A program made the translations under genes and the position numbers. A stretch of 64,000 nt of DNA from NCBI RefSeq assembly GCF_900115185.1, contig NZ_FOVN01000001.1:806001-870000 (forward strand), in the 5' to 3' direction. Within the stretch, counting starts at the first letter, position 1. Each line of letters starts with the position of its first letter. The notes under the pieces were generated by a model. The model saw only the letters and a list, made by a program, of their open reading frames with translations. It had not been told where the DNA came from and searched no databases. This DNA comes from Algorimicrobium echini (GTDB taxonomy: Bacteria; Bacteroidota; Bacteroidia; Flavobacteriales; Flavobacteriaceae). Below are positions 1 through 8,676 of the stretch, piece by piece.

Positions 1-96
1 AGTAATTAGTTCTGTTACGGGAAATTGGCGTTCTTCTAAAACTTTCAACATTACTTCGCCTACCATTCCGGTGGCACCTACAACGGCTACTTTCAT
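1..96 (-). CDS. asd: Aspartate-semialdehyde dehydrogenase, N-terminal fragment
   Basis: Only the first 32 codons lie in the window; the gene continues off the left edge. The reverse strand starts at ATG (base 96) and reads MKVAVVGATGMVGEVMLKVL, which is the Rossmann NADP-binding start (GATGMVG) typical of aspartate-semialdehyde dehydrogenase. This enzyme makes the branch-point intermediate for lysine/diaminopimelate, threonine and methionine. It runs in the same direction as mscL, but a terminator-like hairpin separates the two. N-acetyl-gamma-glutamyl-phosphate reductase (ArgC) has a similar fold start, so the exact identity rests on the MVGE pattern. Confidence 0.8.
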   Translation of the reverse strand, partial: MKVAVVGATGMVGEVMLKVLEERQFPVTELIT

Positions 97-156
97 CTCA
101 AATAATTTTGGTACAAAACTAATTAATTATTAAGGTAATTGTTTAAAATAAAACAT

Positions 157-186
157 AAAAAAACCACTTCTGTAACGAAGTGGTTT
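157..186 (-). terminator. Rho-independent terminator after mscL
   Basis: A 9-bp perfect stem (AACCACTTC / GAAGTGGTT, 6-nt loop) is followed on the minus strand by a run of T. It lies about 35 bp past the mscL stop and before asd. Confidence 0.8.
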
Positions 187-221
187 AGGGTTAAAATATG
201 TAATGTAGCGGTTACTAGGTA

Positions 222-629
222 TTATTTTTTTAATAAATCCCGAATTTCTTGAAGTAACTCATTATCAGTAGGCCCTTTGGGTGCTTCTGGAGCTGCTTCT
301 ACAGGCTTTTTAGTTTTATTGTATGCTTTAACAATCATGAATAAGACAAAACCAACTATAATTAAATTGATTATCGCATTAATCCATTCGCCATACATGA
401 TAGCATTTTCTGGAGTTGCTACTGTACCATCAGCGGCTAAAACGGCTTCATCTAAAATGATTTTCATATCTGAAAAATCAAGTCCACCTGAAAAATGACC
501 AATTATTGGCATCATTATATAGGTTACAAACCCTTTAACGACCAAACTAACTGCACCAGCTAGTATTACAGCAACGGCAAGGTCTATGACATTTCCAGTC
601 ATTATAAATTTTTTGAATTCTTTAAGCAT
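222..629 (-). CDS. mscL: Large-conductance mechanosensitive channel MscL
   Basis: A 135-residue inner-membrane protein that opens under hypo-osmotic membrane tension to release solutes. The N-terminal amphipathic helix (LKEFKKFIMTGNVIDLAVAV) leads into TM1, residues about 14-40. A periplasmic loop follows, then TM2 at about 81-103 (INLIIVGFVLFMIVKAY) and a charged, Pro-rich cytoplasmic tail ending in a helix (LLQEIRDLLKK). Length and order match the family, in which a homopentamer forms the pore. It is monocistronic in appearance, with its own terminator downstream. Confidence 0.96.
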   Translation of the reverse strand: MLKEFKKFIMTGNVIDLAVAVILAGAVSLVVKGFVTYIMMPIIGHFSGGLDFSDMKIILDEAVLAADGTVATPENAIMYGEWINAIINLIIVGFVLFMIVKAYNKTKKPVEAAPEAPKGPTDNELLQEIRDLLKK

Positions 630-704
630 AATAGTTAATTTTAGTTAGTGATTTATGGTTTAAATTTAAATAAAAAGTTGAAAGTAAACCATTTGACATA
701 ATAA

Positions 705-1811
705 TTATTTTAAAAAAACGCGTTTCACGCGTTGAGATATGGAGGTAATAATTTCATAAGAAATACTTTTTGCAGTTTCGGCAAACACATTAGCAGTTGG
801 GTTAGTTCCAAAAATAATAACTTCATCACCTTCTTGACAAGCAATATTTGTAATATCCACCATAATCATATCCATACATACATTTCCAATAATCGGCGCT
901 TGTATGTTATTAATGGTAACAAACCCTTTACCGTTACCATATTGCCTCCCAATACCATCTGCATGCCCAATAGGAATGGTAGCTGTTTTTGTTTGTTTTG
1001 TGGCAATAAATGCACGATTGTAACCAACGCTATCGCCTTTTTTAATTCGGTGGATTTGCGAAATAATAGATTTTAGAGTGGCAATAGGTGTAAAATGCTC
1101 ATCTTCTATATCTGAATTTCCAAAACCATACAGGCCAATTCCAGAACGAACCATATCAAAATGTGCATCTGGGTAATTTAATATTCCAGATGTATTACAA
1201 AGGTGTAGCATGGGTTGGTACCCCATAGTTTTAGCAAAAGATTGGGAAATGGTTTTGAATAATTTAATTTGATTTTCAGTAAATACTTTTTCATTAAAAT
1301 CTTCACTTGCTGCTAAATGAGAAAAGATTGACTTAACATGGATGCTTTTGGTGTTTTTTAATATTGAAGAAATTTTAGGAATTTCAGTACTATCAAAACC
1401 TAACCGGTTCAAACCTGTGTTAAATTTAATATGAACAGGATAGTTAGTTTGCTTTTTTTCCTCAGCAACCTTTATAAATTCGTTTAATACAAATGCGCTG
1501 TATAAACTAGGTTCTAAACAACGATCAATAAGTGTTTTAAAATTTACAGATTGTGGATGAAGTACTAAAATTGGTGTTACAATTCCAGCGTCGCGCAAGG
1601 CCACACCCTCATTTGTGTAGGCTACAGCAAAATAATCAACATTTAATGTTTCTAAATGTTTTGCAATTTCTGACGCATCACTGCCATAAGCAAATGCTTT
1701 AACTACAGCTAGTATTTTTGTTTGTGTGTTTGTCCGAGACTTTAAGTACTGAAAATTGTGCGTTAAGGCATTTAAATCGATTTCAAGAATGGTTTCATGC
1801 ACTTTTTCCAT
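705..1811 (-). CDS. alr: Alanine racemase
   Basis: PLP-dependent interconversion of L- and D-alanine for peptidoglycan. The N-terminal TIM barrel carries the PLP lysine at about K38 in VVKAFAYGSDA, where the usual motif is VKANAYG. The C-terminal domain has the catalytic tyrosine in VGYNR and the IGNVCMDMIMVD segment. I chose the ATG at 1811 (MEKVHETILEIDLNAL) because homologues start close to the IDLNAL strand. A start at 1847 would add 12 residues lying entirely inside tdk. Even at 1811 the gene overlaps the 3' end of tdk by 17 bp, so the two are likely co-transcribed and translationally coupled. In many Bacteroidota alr is fused to murF; here it stands alone. Confidence 0.95.
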   Translation of the reverse strand: MEKVHETILEIDLNALTHNFQYLKSRTNTQTKILAVVKAFAYGSDASEIAKHLETLNVDYFAVAYTNEGVALRDAGIVTPILVLHPQSVNFKTLIDRCLEPSLYSAFVLNEFIKVAEEKKQTNYPVHIKFNTGLNRLGFDSTEIPKISSILKNTKSIHVKSIFSHLAASEDFNEKVFTENQIKLFKTISQSFAKTMGYQPMLHLCNTSGILNYPDAHFDMVRSGIGLYGFGNSDIEDEHFTPIATLKSIISQIHRIKKGDSVGYNRAFIATKQTKTATIPIGHADGIGRQYGNGKGFVTINNIQAPIIGNVCMDMIMVDITNIACQEGDEVIIFGTNPTANVFAETAKSISYEIITSISQRVKRVFLK

Positions 1812-2451
1812 TGGAGTCTTTTGAGTTATTTTCAATTTCTTCAGCATCGGTTACCTTCATATTTCTCACTTTATCACGTTGCATCGATTTATAATAAGCG
1901 GCACGGCTTAACGGTTCATATTCATCCACTTCACCCAACAATACAAGTGCATCGTTTTTAGATTTTCGGTAACTATATTGTGCTAAATTTCCAGTTTTGG
2001 TACAAATGGCATGTACTTTAGTAACATACTCCGCAGTAGCCATCAAGTTTGGCATTGGGCCAAATGGATTTCCTTTAAAATCCATATCTAAACCAGCAAC
2101 AATAACGCGAATACCTTTGTTTGCTAAATCATTACATACCCGTACAATTTCATCATCAAAAAACTGCGCTTCGTCTATACCTATAACATCACAGCCGTCT
2201 GCCAGAATAGGAATATTTGCAGCAGCAGGAACTGGAGTAGAACGTATTTCATTTGCATCATGCGATACCACCATATCTTCGTCATAACGTACATCTACAG
2301 TAGGTTTAAAGATTTCAACTTTCTGTTTTGCAAATTGCGCACGTTTGAGTCTACGGATTAATTCTTCTGTTTTACCAGAAAACATGGAACCGCAAATAAC
2401 TTCGATCCAGCCAAATTGTTCTTTATGATTTACTGTATTTTCGAGAAACAT
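1795..2451 (-). CDS. tdk: Thymidine kinase, type II
   Basis: ATP-dependent phosphorylation of thymidine for dTMP salvage in the cytoplasm. The Walker A/P-loop is GSMFSGKTEELIRR near residues 21-34. The Walker B/catalytic region is VIGIDEAQFFDDEIV, and the lasso substrate-binding loop follows near TGNLAQYSYRKSK. The 218-residue length fits the type II family plus a short Ser/Asn-rich tail. Only one cysteine of the usual lid zinc site is obvious (AICTKTGN), as in other Bacteroidota enzymes as far as I recall. It is first in the tdk-alr pair, with a 17-bp overlap. Confidence 0.95.
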   Translation of the reverse strand: MFLENTVNHKEQFGWIEVICGSMFSGKTEELIRRLKRAQFAKQKVEIFKPTVDVRYDEDMVVSHDANEIRSTPVPAAANIPILADGCDVIGIDEAQFFDDEIVRVCNDLANKGIRVIVAGLDMDFKGNPFGPMPNLMATAEYVTKVHAICTKTGNLAQYSYRKSKNDALVLLGEVDEYEPLSRAAYYKSMQRDKVRNMKVTDAEEIENNSKDSNGKSA

Positions 2452-2555
2452 TTTGTAATTTTAACACTAAAATAAACGGATTGTTCGTTTTATATAAAGG
2501 TGGCGTAAATTTATTAAAAATCAAAAGCATAAATAGGTTTTAAAGATAAAAAGTT

Positions 2556-3287
2556 ATGAAGAAGAAGTTAGAAGCGGAATTAATGAGTATTGCGCATAGA
2601 ATCCTAAAATTAAAAGGCAAAGATGATTTGAATAAAATGCATCAAGAAGTAGCTACTTTATATGAAAAATTAACCGTTTTAAAATTTGCTAAAGAAAATT
2701 TTGAAGAGGATATTCCTACCATTGGAAACGATTCCTCGTTTTTCGATATGCTAGATGTGGCCTTTAATAATAAAGTAAGCGATACGATAGAATTTGAAGA
2801 TAGAACCTATATTAATCTTGATGATTCTGAACATGAAGATATTATGGAGCCTGCTATTGAAAAAATAAAAGATATGGTCGCCCAAATGCCACATGAAGCA
2901 CAGCTGGTAGATTCTATGGTTGAAAAAGCAACTTCCAAAACGAAAGTTCACAAAATTAATTTAGATGATATCACAGCTGGTTTTGATAATGAGCCCATTT
3001 TTGATCCTGTTAAAAAGGGAAATCCTAACTTAAAAAAATCACTTAATGACCAACTTAAAAAAGGAATCGTAATTGGGTTAAATGATAAAATAGCATTTAT
3101 TAAGCACTTGTTTGATGGGGAAGCCGATGATTATAATCGTGTAATATCGCAAATAAATACCTTGAATTCAGTTGATGAAGTTCGGAATTTAATTTTCAAT
3201 ATTGTAAAACCAGATTATAATAATTGGGAAGGAAAAGAGGACTATGAAACCCGATTTATGGAACTTATTGAAAGTAAATTCGATTAA
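2556..3287 (+). CDS. Conserved hypothetical protein
   Basis: A 243-residue soluble, highly charged protein with no signal peptide or membrane segment. The N-terminal 60 residues look helical (MKKKLEAELMSIAHRILKLK). A central acidic stretch and a C-terminal block (GLNDKIAFIKHLFDGEADDY, then VISQINTLNSVDEV) look conserved in composition. I do not recognise a named domain; proteins of this kind occur next to tdk/rsmI in Flavobacteriia (from memory, unchecked). It is divergent from tdk and in line with rsmI after a 95-bp gap. Coding is not in doubt given length and codon use; function is unknown. Confidence 0.8.
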   Translation: MKKKLEAELMSIAHRILKLKGKDDLNKMHQEVATLYEKLTVLKFAKENFEEDIPTIGNDSSFFDMLDVAFNNKVSDTIEFEDRTYINLDDSEHEDIMEPAIEKIKDMVAQMPHEAQLVDSMVEKATSKTKVHKINLDDITAGFDNEPIFDPVKKGNPNLKKSLNDQLKKGIVIGLNDKIAFIKHLFDGEADDYNRVISQINTLNSVDEVRNLIFNIVKPDYNNWEGKEDYETRFMELIESKFD

Positions 3288-3382
3288 TAATAGTGATTTC
3301 AAAAAACCATCTTTTTAATCATGATTTTGACAGTTCATATGCATCAAAAGCGTGGGAATTTAAACTGAAATTATAACGCTTT

Positions 3383-4051
3383 ATGAAACTTTATATTGTT
3401 CCAACACCTATTGGTAACCTTCAAGACATGACCTTCAGAGCTATAGATGTTTTAAAATCAGTAGATTTAATCCTTGCTGAAGATACCCGAACGTCTGGAA
3501 AATTATTGAAGCATTTTGATATTAGCACACCATCTCAATCGCACCATATGCATAACGAGCATAAAACGGTTGATGGTTTAATCGATAAATTAAAAAGTGG
3601 TGTAACTATGGCATTAATTAGTGATGCCGGAACACCAGCTATTTCAGATCCAGGCTTTTTATTAACCAGAGCTTGCATTGAAAATAATATACAAGTGGAC
3701 TGTTTACCTGGAGCAACAGCTTTTGTGCCAGCCTTAGTAAATAGTGGGATGCCGAATGATAAGTTTGTTTTTGAAGGCTTTTTACCCGTAAAAAAAGGGC
3801 GTCAAACACGTTTATTATTCCTTGCCGAAGAAACCCGAACCATTATCTTTTATGAAAGTCCGCATAAACTGATAAAAACGCTAACCCAATTTTGTGAATA
3901 TTTTGGAGACAACAGACCTGTTTCTGTTTCTAGAGAACTCTCCAAACTCTATGAAGAAACTATTCGTGGCACAGCTAAAGATGTTTTAGAGTATTACACC
4001 AACAAACCGCCAAAAGGTGAAATTGTGGTTGTTGTAGGTGGTAAAAAGTAA
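3383..4051 (+). CDS. rsmI: 16S rRNA (cytidine(1402)-2'-O)-methyltransferase
   Basis: SAM-dependent 2'-O-methylation of C1402 in the decoding centre of 16S rRNA. It belongs to the tetrapyrrole methylase fold family. Signature segments are LYIVPTPIGNLQDMT at the N-terminus, AEDTRTSGKLL, the glycine-rich SAM pocket LISDAGTPAISDPG and the CLPGATAFVPALVNSG segment. The C-terminus is PKGEIVVVV. At 222 residues it is the short form common in Bacteroidota, lacking the C-terminal extension of E. coli RsmI. It sits 18 bp upstream of the uracil-DNA glycosylase-family gene. Confidence 0.95.
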   Translation: MKLYIVPTPIGNLQDMTFRAIDVLKSVDLILAEDTRTSGKLLKHFDISTPSQSHHMHNEHKTVDGLIDKLKSGVTMALISDAGTPAISDPGFLLTRACIENNIQVDCLPGATAFVPALVNSGMPNDKFVFEGFLPVKKGRQTRLLFLAEETRTIIFYESPHKLIKTLTQFCEYFGDNRPVSVSRELSKLYEETIRGTAKDVLEYYTNKPPKGEIVVVVGGKK

Positions 4052-4069
4052 TTTATTTTAGATACTAAA

Positions 4070-4642
4070 GTGAAGAATCTACTTCAAGAAGTAAAAAAAT
4101 GTACCATATGTAAAGACCATCTTCCTCTAGGACCAAGCCCCGTTGTTTCTGCCCATAAAAATTCCAAAATCATAATAATTGGTCAGGCACCAGGGACTAA
4201 AGTTCATGCTTCCGGAATTCCATGGGATGATGCTAGCGGAAAGCAATTACGGAATTGGCTAGATGTTACAAATGAGCAATTCTATAACCCAGAAAATTTC
4301 GCCATTATACCTATGGGTTTTTGCTATCCTGGAAAAGGGAAGTCGGGAGATTTACCACCTAGGCTAGAATGTGCACCACAATGGCATCATCAATTATTAG
4401 AGCAAATGCCTCATGTGGAATTAGTTTTACTCATTGGTATGTATGCACAGCGCTATTATTTAAAAAGTAATGCTAAAAAAACGCTAACAGAAACGGTGGA
4501 TAATTTTCAAGCCTATTTGCCCATGTATTTACCCTTGCCACACCCATCGCCTAGAAATCGGTTTTGGTTAACTAAAAATCCGTGGTTTCAAAACGAAGTA
4601 TTACCTATATTAAAAGCAAAAGTCCATAGCCTTATCAAATAA
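4070..4642 (+). CDS. Uracil-DNA glycosylase superfamily protein with [4Fe-4S] cysteines
   Basis: Likely excises uracil or another damaged base from DNA. The first motif is IIIIGQAPGTKVH (residues 35-47), in the position of GEAPG in family-4 enzymes. The second catalytic motif is LPHPSPRN near the C-terminus. Four cysteines sit as a pair CTIC (C11, C14) plus C85 and C101, the spacing expected for the family-4 iron-sulfur cluster. The start is GTG at 4070, 18 bp after rsmI, since no ATG precedes the first Cys motif. Substrate range is not predictable from sequence. Confidence 0.85.
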   Translation: MKNLLQEVKKCTICKDHLPLGPSPVVSAHKNSKIIIIGQAPGTKVHASGIPWDDASGKQLRNWLDVTNEQFYNPENFAIIPMGFCYPGKGKSGDLPPRLECAPQWHHQLLEQMPHVELVLLIGMYAQRYYLKSNAKKTLTETVDNFQAYLPMYLPLPHPSPRNRFWLTKNPWFQNEVLPILKAKVHSLIK

Positions 4643-4680
4643 AAAATATATCTTTATTTTTCGGTTAAAACCCAATTACC

Positions 4681-6408
4681 ATGATTAAAAATATTCTATT
4701 TCTTTGCCTTTTCAGTGTAACTTTTTCAAACATAATTCAAGCACAAGCCATAAAAAAACGAGTTACAAAAGAAAGTGTAGAGCAAACGGTTATAACTAGT
4801 TTTTCGGGCGATTTAGCTTACGAAACCACTGCATTTGTTGAACAATATTGGCGTGTAGTTGGAAATACAGGATTTAATGAAAGTATTTTTTTCATCGCTA
4901 AACATTTAGAAAATGCTGGCTTTGTTTTAGAAGAAAAATCAAAACCAAACAACCGACTTACCTACCGAATTGAAAAGCGTCCATTAAAAAATCCGACTTG
5001 GGAAATGGTGGATGCCCTCATAACTTTTAATAGCAAAGAAGCACCGCTTTTAGACTATAAAACCAACCGAAATATGGTGGCTTTAAATTCTTACAGCACA
5101 CCAAAAGAAGGCGTTTCCGCAGAAGTTGTTTATGTAAAGGATGTTCAGAAATTAAAAAAAATGGATGTGAAAGGGAAAATTGTTTTTGCTGAAACAAGTC
5201 CGTCACGCATTTATAATGATGCCATTGTTAATGGAGGTGCTATTGGATTAATGACCTATGATAACCCATCCTATTTACAACCAGAAAAAAACACAACCTC
5301 TATTCAATTTCGCTCCATTCCTTTAAATTCTAAATTAAAGCCTTGGGCAATTGCCTTGTCCTATCAAGCTAAAGAGCGTTTAAAAGAAGCGCTTTTAAAA
5401 GGGCCAATTACCTTACATGTTCAAATAGAAACTAAAATATATGAATCGGAAGAACTAACAATTGTTGCTGATATTAAAGGAAATAAACTACCTAATGAGC
5501 GCTTGGTTTTTAGTGCGCATGTTCAGGAACCTGGTGCCAATGATAATGCTACAGGAGTTGGTGTGGCTCTAGAAATGGCAACGCTTTCAGCAAAGTTGTT
5601 GCAAAATAACACATGGAATCCTACCAGAACATTAACCTTTCTTTGGGGAGACGAAATTGTGTCTACAGGACGTTATGTGCAAGAAGATAAAATGCGTGCT
5701 CAACATATAAAATGGGGAATTAGCTTGGACATGGTTGGCGAAAATACAGACATCACAGGTGGTTCATTTTTAATTGAAAAAATGCCGGACCCTAGTGCTA
5801 TTTGGACACGTGGTAATGATAAACATTCCGAATGGGGCGGCAGTAAAATGAGTTTAGACCAAATGAAACCCCATTATTTAAACGATATTGTAATTGGTGA
5901 ATTTGAAGCTCAAGGCAAACGTGCCAATTGGGAAGTTAATACTAATCCGTTTGAAGGAGGAAGCGATCACATGCCTTTTTTACGAAGTAATATTCCAAGT
6001 GTCTTGTTTTGGCATTTTACCGATCAGTTTTATCATACGGATAACGACCGATTGGATAAAGTATCTAAAGAAACGCTTAAAAATGTAGGGACAGCGTCAT
6101 TGCTATCTGCGTATACTTTGTTGAATTCTGATGCAACAACTGCTAAAACAATAATTACCCATATTGAAACCGCAGCTATTTCCAGATTGCATGAAGAATT
6201 AAAACAAGGAAAAATAGCCATTAAGAAAGGTGATAAGCTTGCGGAACAAATTGAAATTATTAAAGCTTGGGAAGATTGGTATGTAAAAGCCATTGCCACA
6301 ACAATTGATATGTCGCCAGAAGCAACGTCTTTAAAAGAAGCTATTGAGAAAGCACAAGCTTCGGTTCGGGCAACTTCAGAAGCTGCGCTTTTGGAGTTGA
6401 GTAAATAA
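4681..6408 (+). CDS. Secreted M28-family metallopeptidase
   Basis: A 575-residue exported protein. The signal peptide covers about residues 1-21 (ends FSNIIQAQA). An inserted PA-like domain runs to about residue 260, and the M28 zinc aminopeptidase domain follows. Likely metal-site elements are VFSAHVQEPGANDNATGVGV, TFLWGDEIVSTGR, LDMVGE and the His-rich WHFTDQFYHTDND. The usual HxD after the first zinc ligand is HVQ here, so the aspartate that orients that histidine is not in its canonical place. This could be a subfamily trait or reduced activity. A hairpin terminator follows the stop. Confidence 0.88.
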   Translation: MIKNILFLCLFSVTFSNIIQAQAIKKRVTKESVEQTVITSFSGDLAYETTAFVEQYWRVVGNTGFNESIFFIAKHLENAGFVLEEKSKPNNRLTYRIEKRPLKNPTWEMVDALITFNSKEAPLLDYKTNRNMVALNSYSTPKEGVSAEVVYVKDVQKLKKMDVKGKIVFAETSPSRIYNDAIVNGGAIGLMTYDNPSYLQPEKNTTSIQFRSIPLNSKLKPWAIALSYQAKERLKEALLKGPITLHVQIETKIYESEELTIVADIKGNKLPNERLVFSAHVQEPGANDNATGVGVALEMATLSAKLLQNNTWNPTRTLTFLWGDEIVSTGRYVQEDKMRAQHIKWGISLDMVGENTDITGGSFLIEKMPDPSAIWTRGNDKHSEWGGSKMSLDQMKPHYLNDIVIGEFEAQGKRANWEVNTNPFEGGSDHMPFLRSNIPSVLFWHFTDQFYHTDNDRLDKVSKETLKNVGTASLLSAYTLLNSDATTAKTIITHIETAAISRLHEELKQGKIAIKKGDKLAEQIEIIKAWEDWYVKAIATTIDMSPEATSLKEAIEKAQASVRATSEAALLELSK

Positions 6409-6435
6409 AAACCTCACTATTTTTAGTAAGGTTTT
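6407..6435 (+). terminator. Terminator after the M28 peptidase
   Basis: AAAACCT pairs with AGGTTTT with an imperfect ACTA/AGTA extension, and TTTTATC follows. It begins at the peptidase stop codon and lies between two convergent genes, so it may act in both directions. Confidence 0.6.
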
Positions 6436-6478
6436 ATCTAATTTCTAACAGCAAAGCGGTCTAAAATCTAGGTTCTAA

Positions 6479-7069
6479 TCACACGTGTTTCCCAACCTCA
6501 AAACCATGTTTTCCTAAAAATTGATTTCCACTTTCTATGGCGTCATGTTCTAAAGTTGTTCCCATGCTGTCATTCCATCTATTTAAATAGCCAAACAGTG
6601 AAATAACGCCCAACATTTCTACAATTTCGCCTTCATTCCAATATTGGTGTAAGCGCTTTTGAATGGTGTCATCCACCGCATTTGGCACTTGACTTGCGAC
6701 TAAACTAAAATCGAGGGCAGCACGTTCGGCTTCCGAAAAAGCTGGATGTGTTCTATAGTCCCAAATATTATCTAACTGTTCCTGTTCTGCACCATAGCGT
6801 TCCGCAGCACGAATGGCATGAGCTTGACAATATCTGCAACCTGTTGCGTTGCTTGAAACCCAGGCAATCATGCGTTTTAAAGCAGATGTTACACGACCTT
6901 CATTGGCCATAACCGCTTTGTTGAGGTTTATAAATGCCTTGGAAATTGCCGGTCTGCGTTGCATGGTTAATACAGAGTTTGGACAAAAACCTAGTGTTTC
7001 ATTAAAAAATTCGGCTAACTCTTTAGTTTCTAAATCGTGGTCTGCGGATAATGGTGTTACAAGTGGCAT
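6479..7069 (-). CDS. Carboxymuconolactone decarboxylase / AhpD-like protein
   Basis: A 196-residue all-helical protein of the CMD/AhpD superfamily. The redox CxxC with following histidine is seen in ATGCRYCQAHAIRAAERYG (about residues 75-93), the active-site pattern of peroxidase-related AhpD-like disulfide reductases. The C-terminal half contains the helix EIVEMLGVISLFGYLNRWND typical of the family. It is divergent from osmC (122-bp gap), another thiol peroxidase-type gene, which suggests a shared role against organic hydroperoxides. The exact substrate is inference. Confidence 0.85.
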   Translation of the reverse strand: MPLVTPLSADHDLETKELAEFFNETLGFCPNSVLTMQRRPAISKAFINLNKAVMANEGRVTSALKRMIAWVSSNATGCRYCQAHAIRAAERYGAEQEQLDNIWDYRTHPAFSEAERAALDFSLVASQVPNAVDDTIQKRLHQYWNEGEIVEMLGVISLFGYLNRWNDSMGTTLEHDAIESGNQFLGKHGFEVGKHV

Positions 7070-7190
7070 AGTCTATTTTTTTATTGGTATTTTTGAATAA
7101 ACAAGCAATATTGAACTGAAAACAGTTTTAATTTATGCCTATTTCAGAATTAAGTTATAATCCTAACCAGTAACAAAAAAATCAACATAC

Positions 7191-7619
7191 ATGGCAAATA
7201 CAAATAAAGTAATCACACATTGGAAAGGGAATCTACAATTTGAATCGGATAACCCAAATGGGAAAACGGTTTTAATGGACACCAGTCCAGAACATGGTGG
7301 TCATAGTTCAGGCTTATCACCAAAAGCTATGATGCTTTCGGCTTTAGCAGGTTGTTCAGGATTGGATGTGGTGTCTGTTTTAGATAAAATGAAAGTACAA
7401 GTTTCCGATTTCCGAATGGATACCTATGGCGAACTAACCGATGAGCATCCTAAATATTACCATAGCGTTTCTGTAGAATATCATTTTTATGGTGACAATC
7501 TAGATGAAAATAAAATTAAAAAAGCAGTAAATTTATCTGTGGAAAAATACTGTGGTGTTATGGAAATGTTTCGAAAATTCGCTACTATAAACACATCTAT
7601 TCATTATCATGTAACTTAA
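7191..7619 (+). CDS. OsmC-family peroxiredoxin-like protein
   Basis: A 142-residue OsmC/Ohr superfamily member that reduces organic peroxides with two reactive cysteines. The first cysteine is in MMLSALAGCSGLDVVSVL (about C63) and the second in VEKYCGVMEMF near residue 122; both match the family. The short length and GLSPKAMMLSALAGCSGLD motif fit the general OsmC branch rather than Ohr. It has no signal peptide and is divergent from the AhpD-like gene. Confidence 0.92.
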   Translation: MANTNKVITHWKGNLQFESDNPNGKTVLMDTSPEHGGHSSGLSPKAMMLSALAGCSGLDVVSVLDKMKVQVSDFRMDTYGELTDEHPKYYHSVSVEYHFYGDNLDENKIKKAVNLSVEKYCGVMEMFRKFATINTSIHYHVT

Positions 7620-7725
7620 TGAAAAATAGAATTTTAATATATGTATTTGTAGTAATCAGTTTGGTGTTTAGGATAAATATAATTACATTTATGTTAAATA
7701 ATTCTTAATTAAACCCAAATTTATT

Positions 7726-8100
7726 ATGAAACACATGTATTTATTATGTATTATGGGGCTGTTTTTAGCAACGTCCTGTTCTACTGAAGAATCTTCTCCA
7801 ATAGAAGGAGAATCGATTGCTTCTTCACAATTAGCCAAAAAAGAAATGTCCGTTGAAATGGAAAATTTTCGAGATGCTATGATTGTTTGGATGAAAGCAA
7901 AACACAATCCAAATGCTTCAAAGAGCACAGAAAAAAGCAATCGCATTTTGATGGAAGAATCTAGACTGTTGTTGGAGTCCAATGGGGCACAACTCGAAAC
8001 AGTAGATGGAAAGCAAGCTTTAAATGAGAATGAAATCATTTCTAAAGCCATGCGCCTTTATGCCCAAAAAACACGTGTAACTTTAAATCAACAACCATGA
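7726..8100 (+). CDS. Small lipoprotein, unknown function
   Basis: 124 residues beginning MKHMYLLCIMGLFLATSCST. The hydrophobic leader ends at Cys18 followed by S/T/E residues, a lipoprotein signal with a relaxed lipobox (ATSC). The mature part is charged and helical with no recognised domain. The stop overlaps the start of the next gene (ATGA at 8097-8100), so the two are translationally coupled. It is the first gene of a three-gene exported-protein cluster. Confidence 0.75.
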   Translation: MKHMYLLCIMGLFLATSCSTEESSPIEGESIASSQLAKKEMSVEMENFRDAMIVWMKAKHNPNASKSTEKSNRILMEESRLLLESNGAQLETVDGKQALNENEIISKAMRLYAQKTRVTLNQQP

Positions 8101-8672
8101 AAAAGCTATTTTTACTACCTTTAATGGTATTGTTTTTTAATGCCTTGTTGGCTCAAAAAACACTGTATGTCTATAATTTTTCAAGCTATCCTATAGAAAT
8201 GGGGTCACTGGCTACATTGCCAAATAATGCTATAACACCAGGAAACCCTGGAAATACTGGATGCCAAATACAATACCCCAATCTCTATGGTTCGGTTGGC
8301 TATATACTTCCAGCAGGAAATACCTATGTACTTGAGAATTTAGACAGTGCAACGCGATTTCCTTTTTACTCACCTGATTCCGTTCCTGAAATTACGCAAT
8401 GGTTGGTAAGTACCAGTTCTACTAATACATTTAGTCTTAACAGTACTAACTCATGGTTAGCTTACGGTAATGGGCAACAATTTCACTATTTAAAGTTTGA
8501 GTTTGAAAACCCTAGTGATTCAGGTGGCGGCAATATAGGGACGACAGACTACTGCAATACAGGTTTTGTACAAGATGCTATAGTTAGTTCTAATGGGTCT
8601 ATGGCTGCATATTATTCAGAAAATTTAGTTGGCTCTATAACTGAATATGTAATAATAATCCTTGATAACTAA
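8097..8672 (+). CDS. Secreted protein, unknown function
   Basis: 191 residues. The signal peptide is MKKLFLLPLMVLFFNALLAQ. A Ser/Thr/Asn/Gly-rich, beta-like mature domain follows (KTLYVYNFSSYPIEMGSLAT). It contains cysteines in NTGCQIQYP and TTDYCNTGF. There is no recognisable T9SS sorting domain, so it may stay periplasmic or surface-associated by other means. It overlaps the lipoprotein gene by 4 bp and ends 4 bp before the next gene. I do not recognise the family. Confidence 0.75.
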   Translation: MKKLFLLPLMVLFFNALLAQKTLYVYNFSSYPIEMGSLATLPNNAITPGNPGNTGCQIQYPNLYGSVGYILPAGNTYVLENLDSATRFPFYSPDSVPEITQWLVSTSSTNTFSLNSTNSWLAYGNGQQFHYLKFEFENPSDSGGGNIGTTDYCNTGFVQDAIVSSNGSMAAYYSENLVGSITEYVIIILDN

Positions 8673-8676
8673 TGTT

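Noticed and set aside
1812-1847. Longer alr start at 1847
   Set aside because: It would place 12 extra, unconserved residues inside tdk; the ATG at 1811 matches the usual family start.
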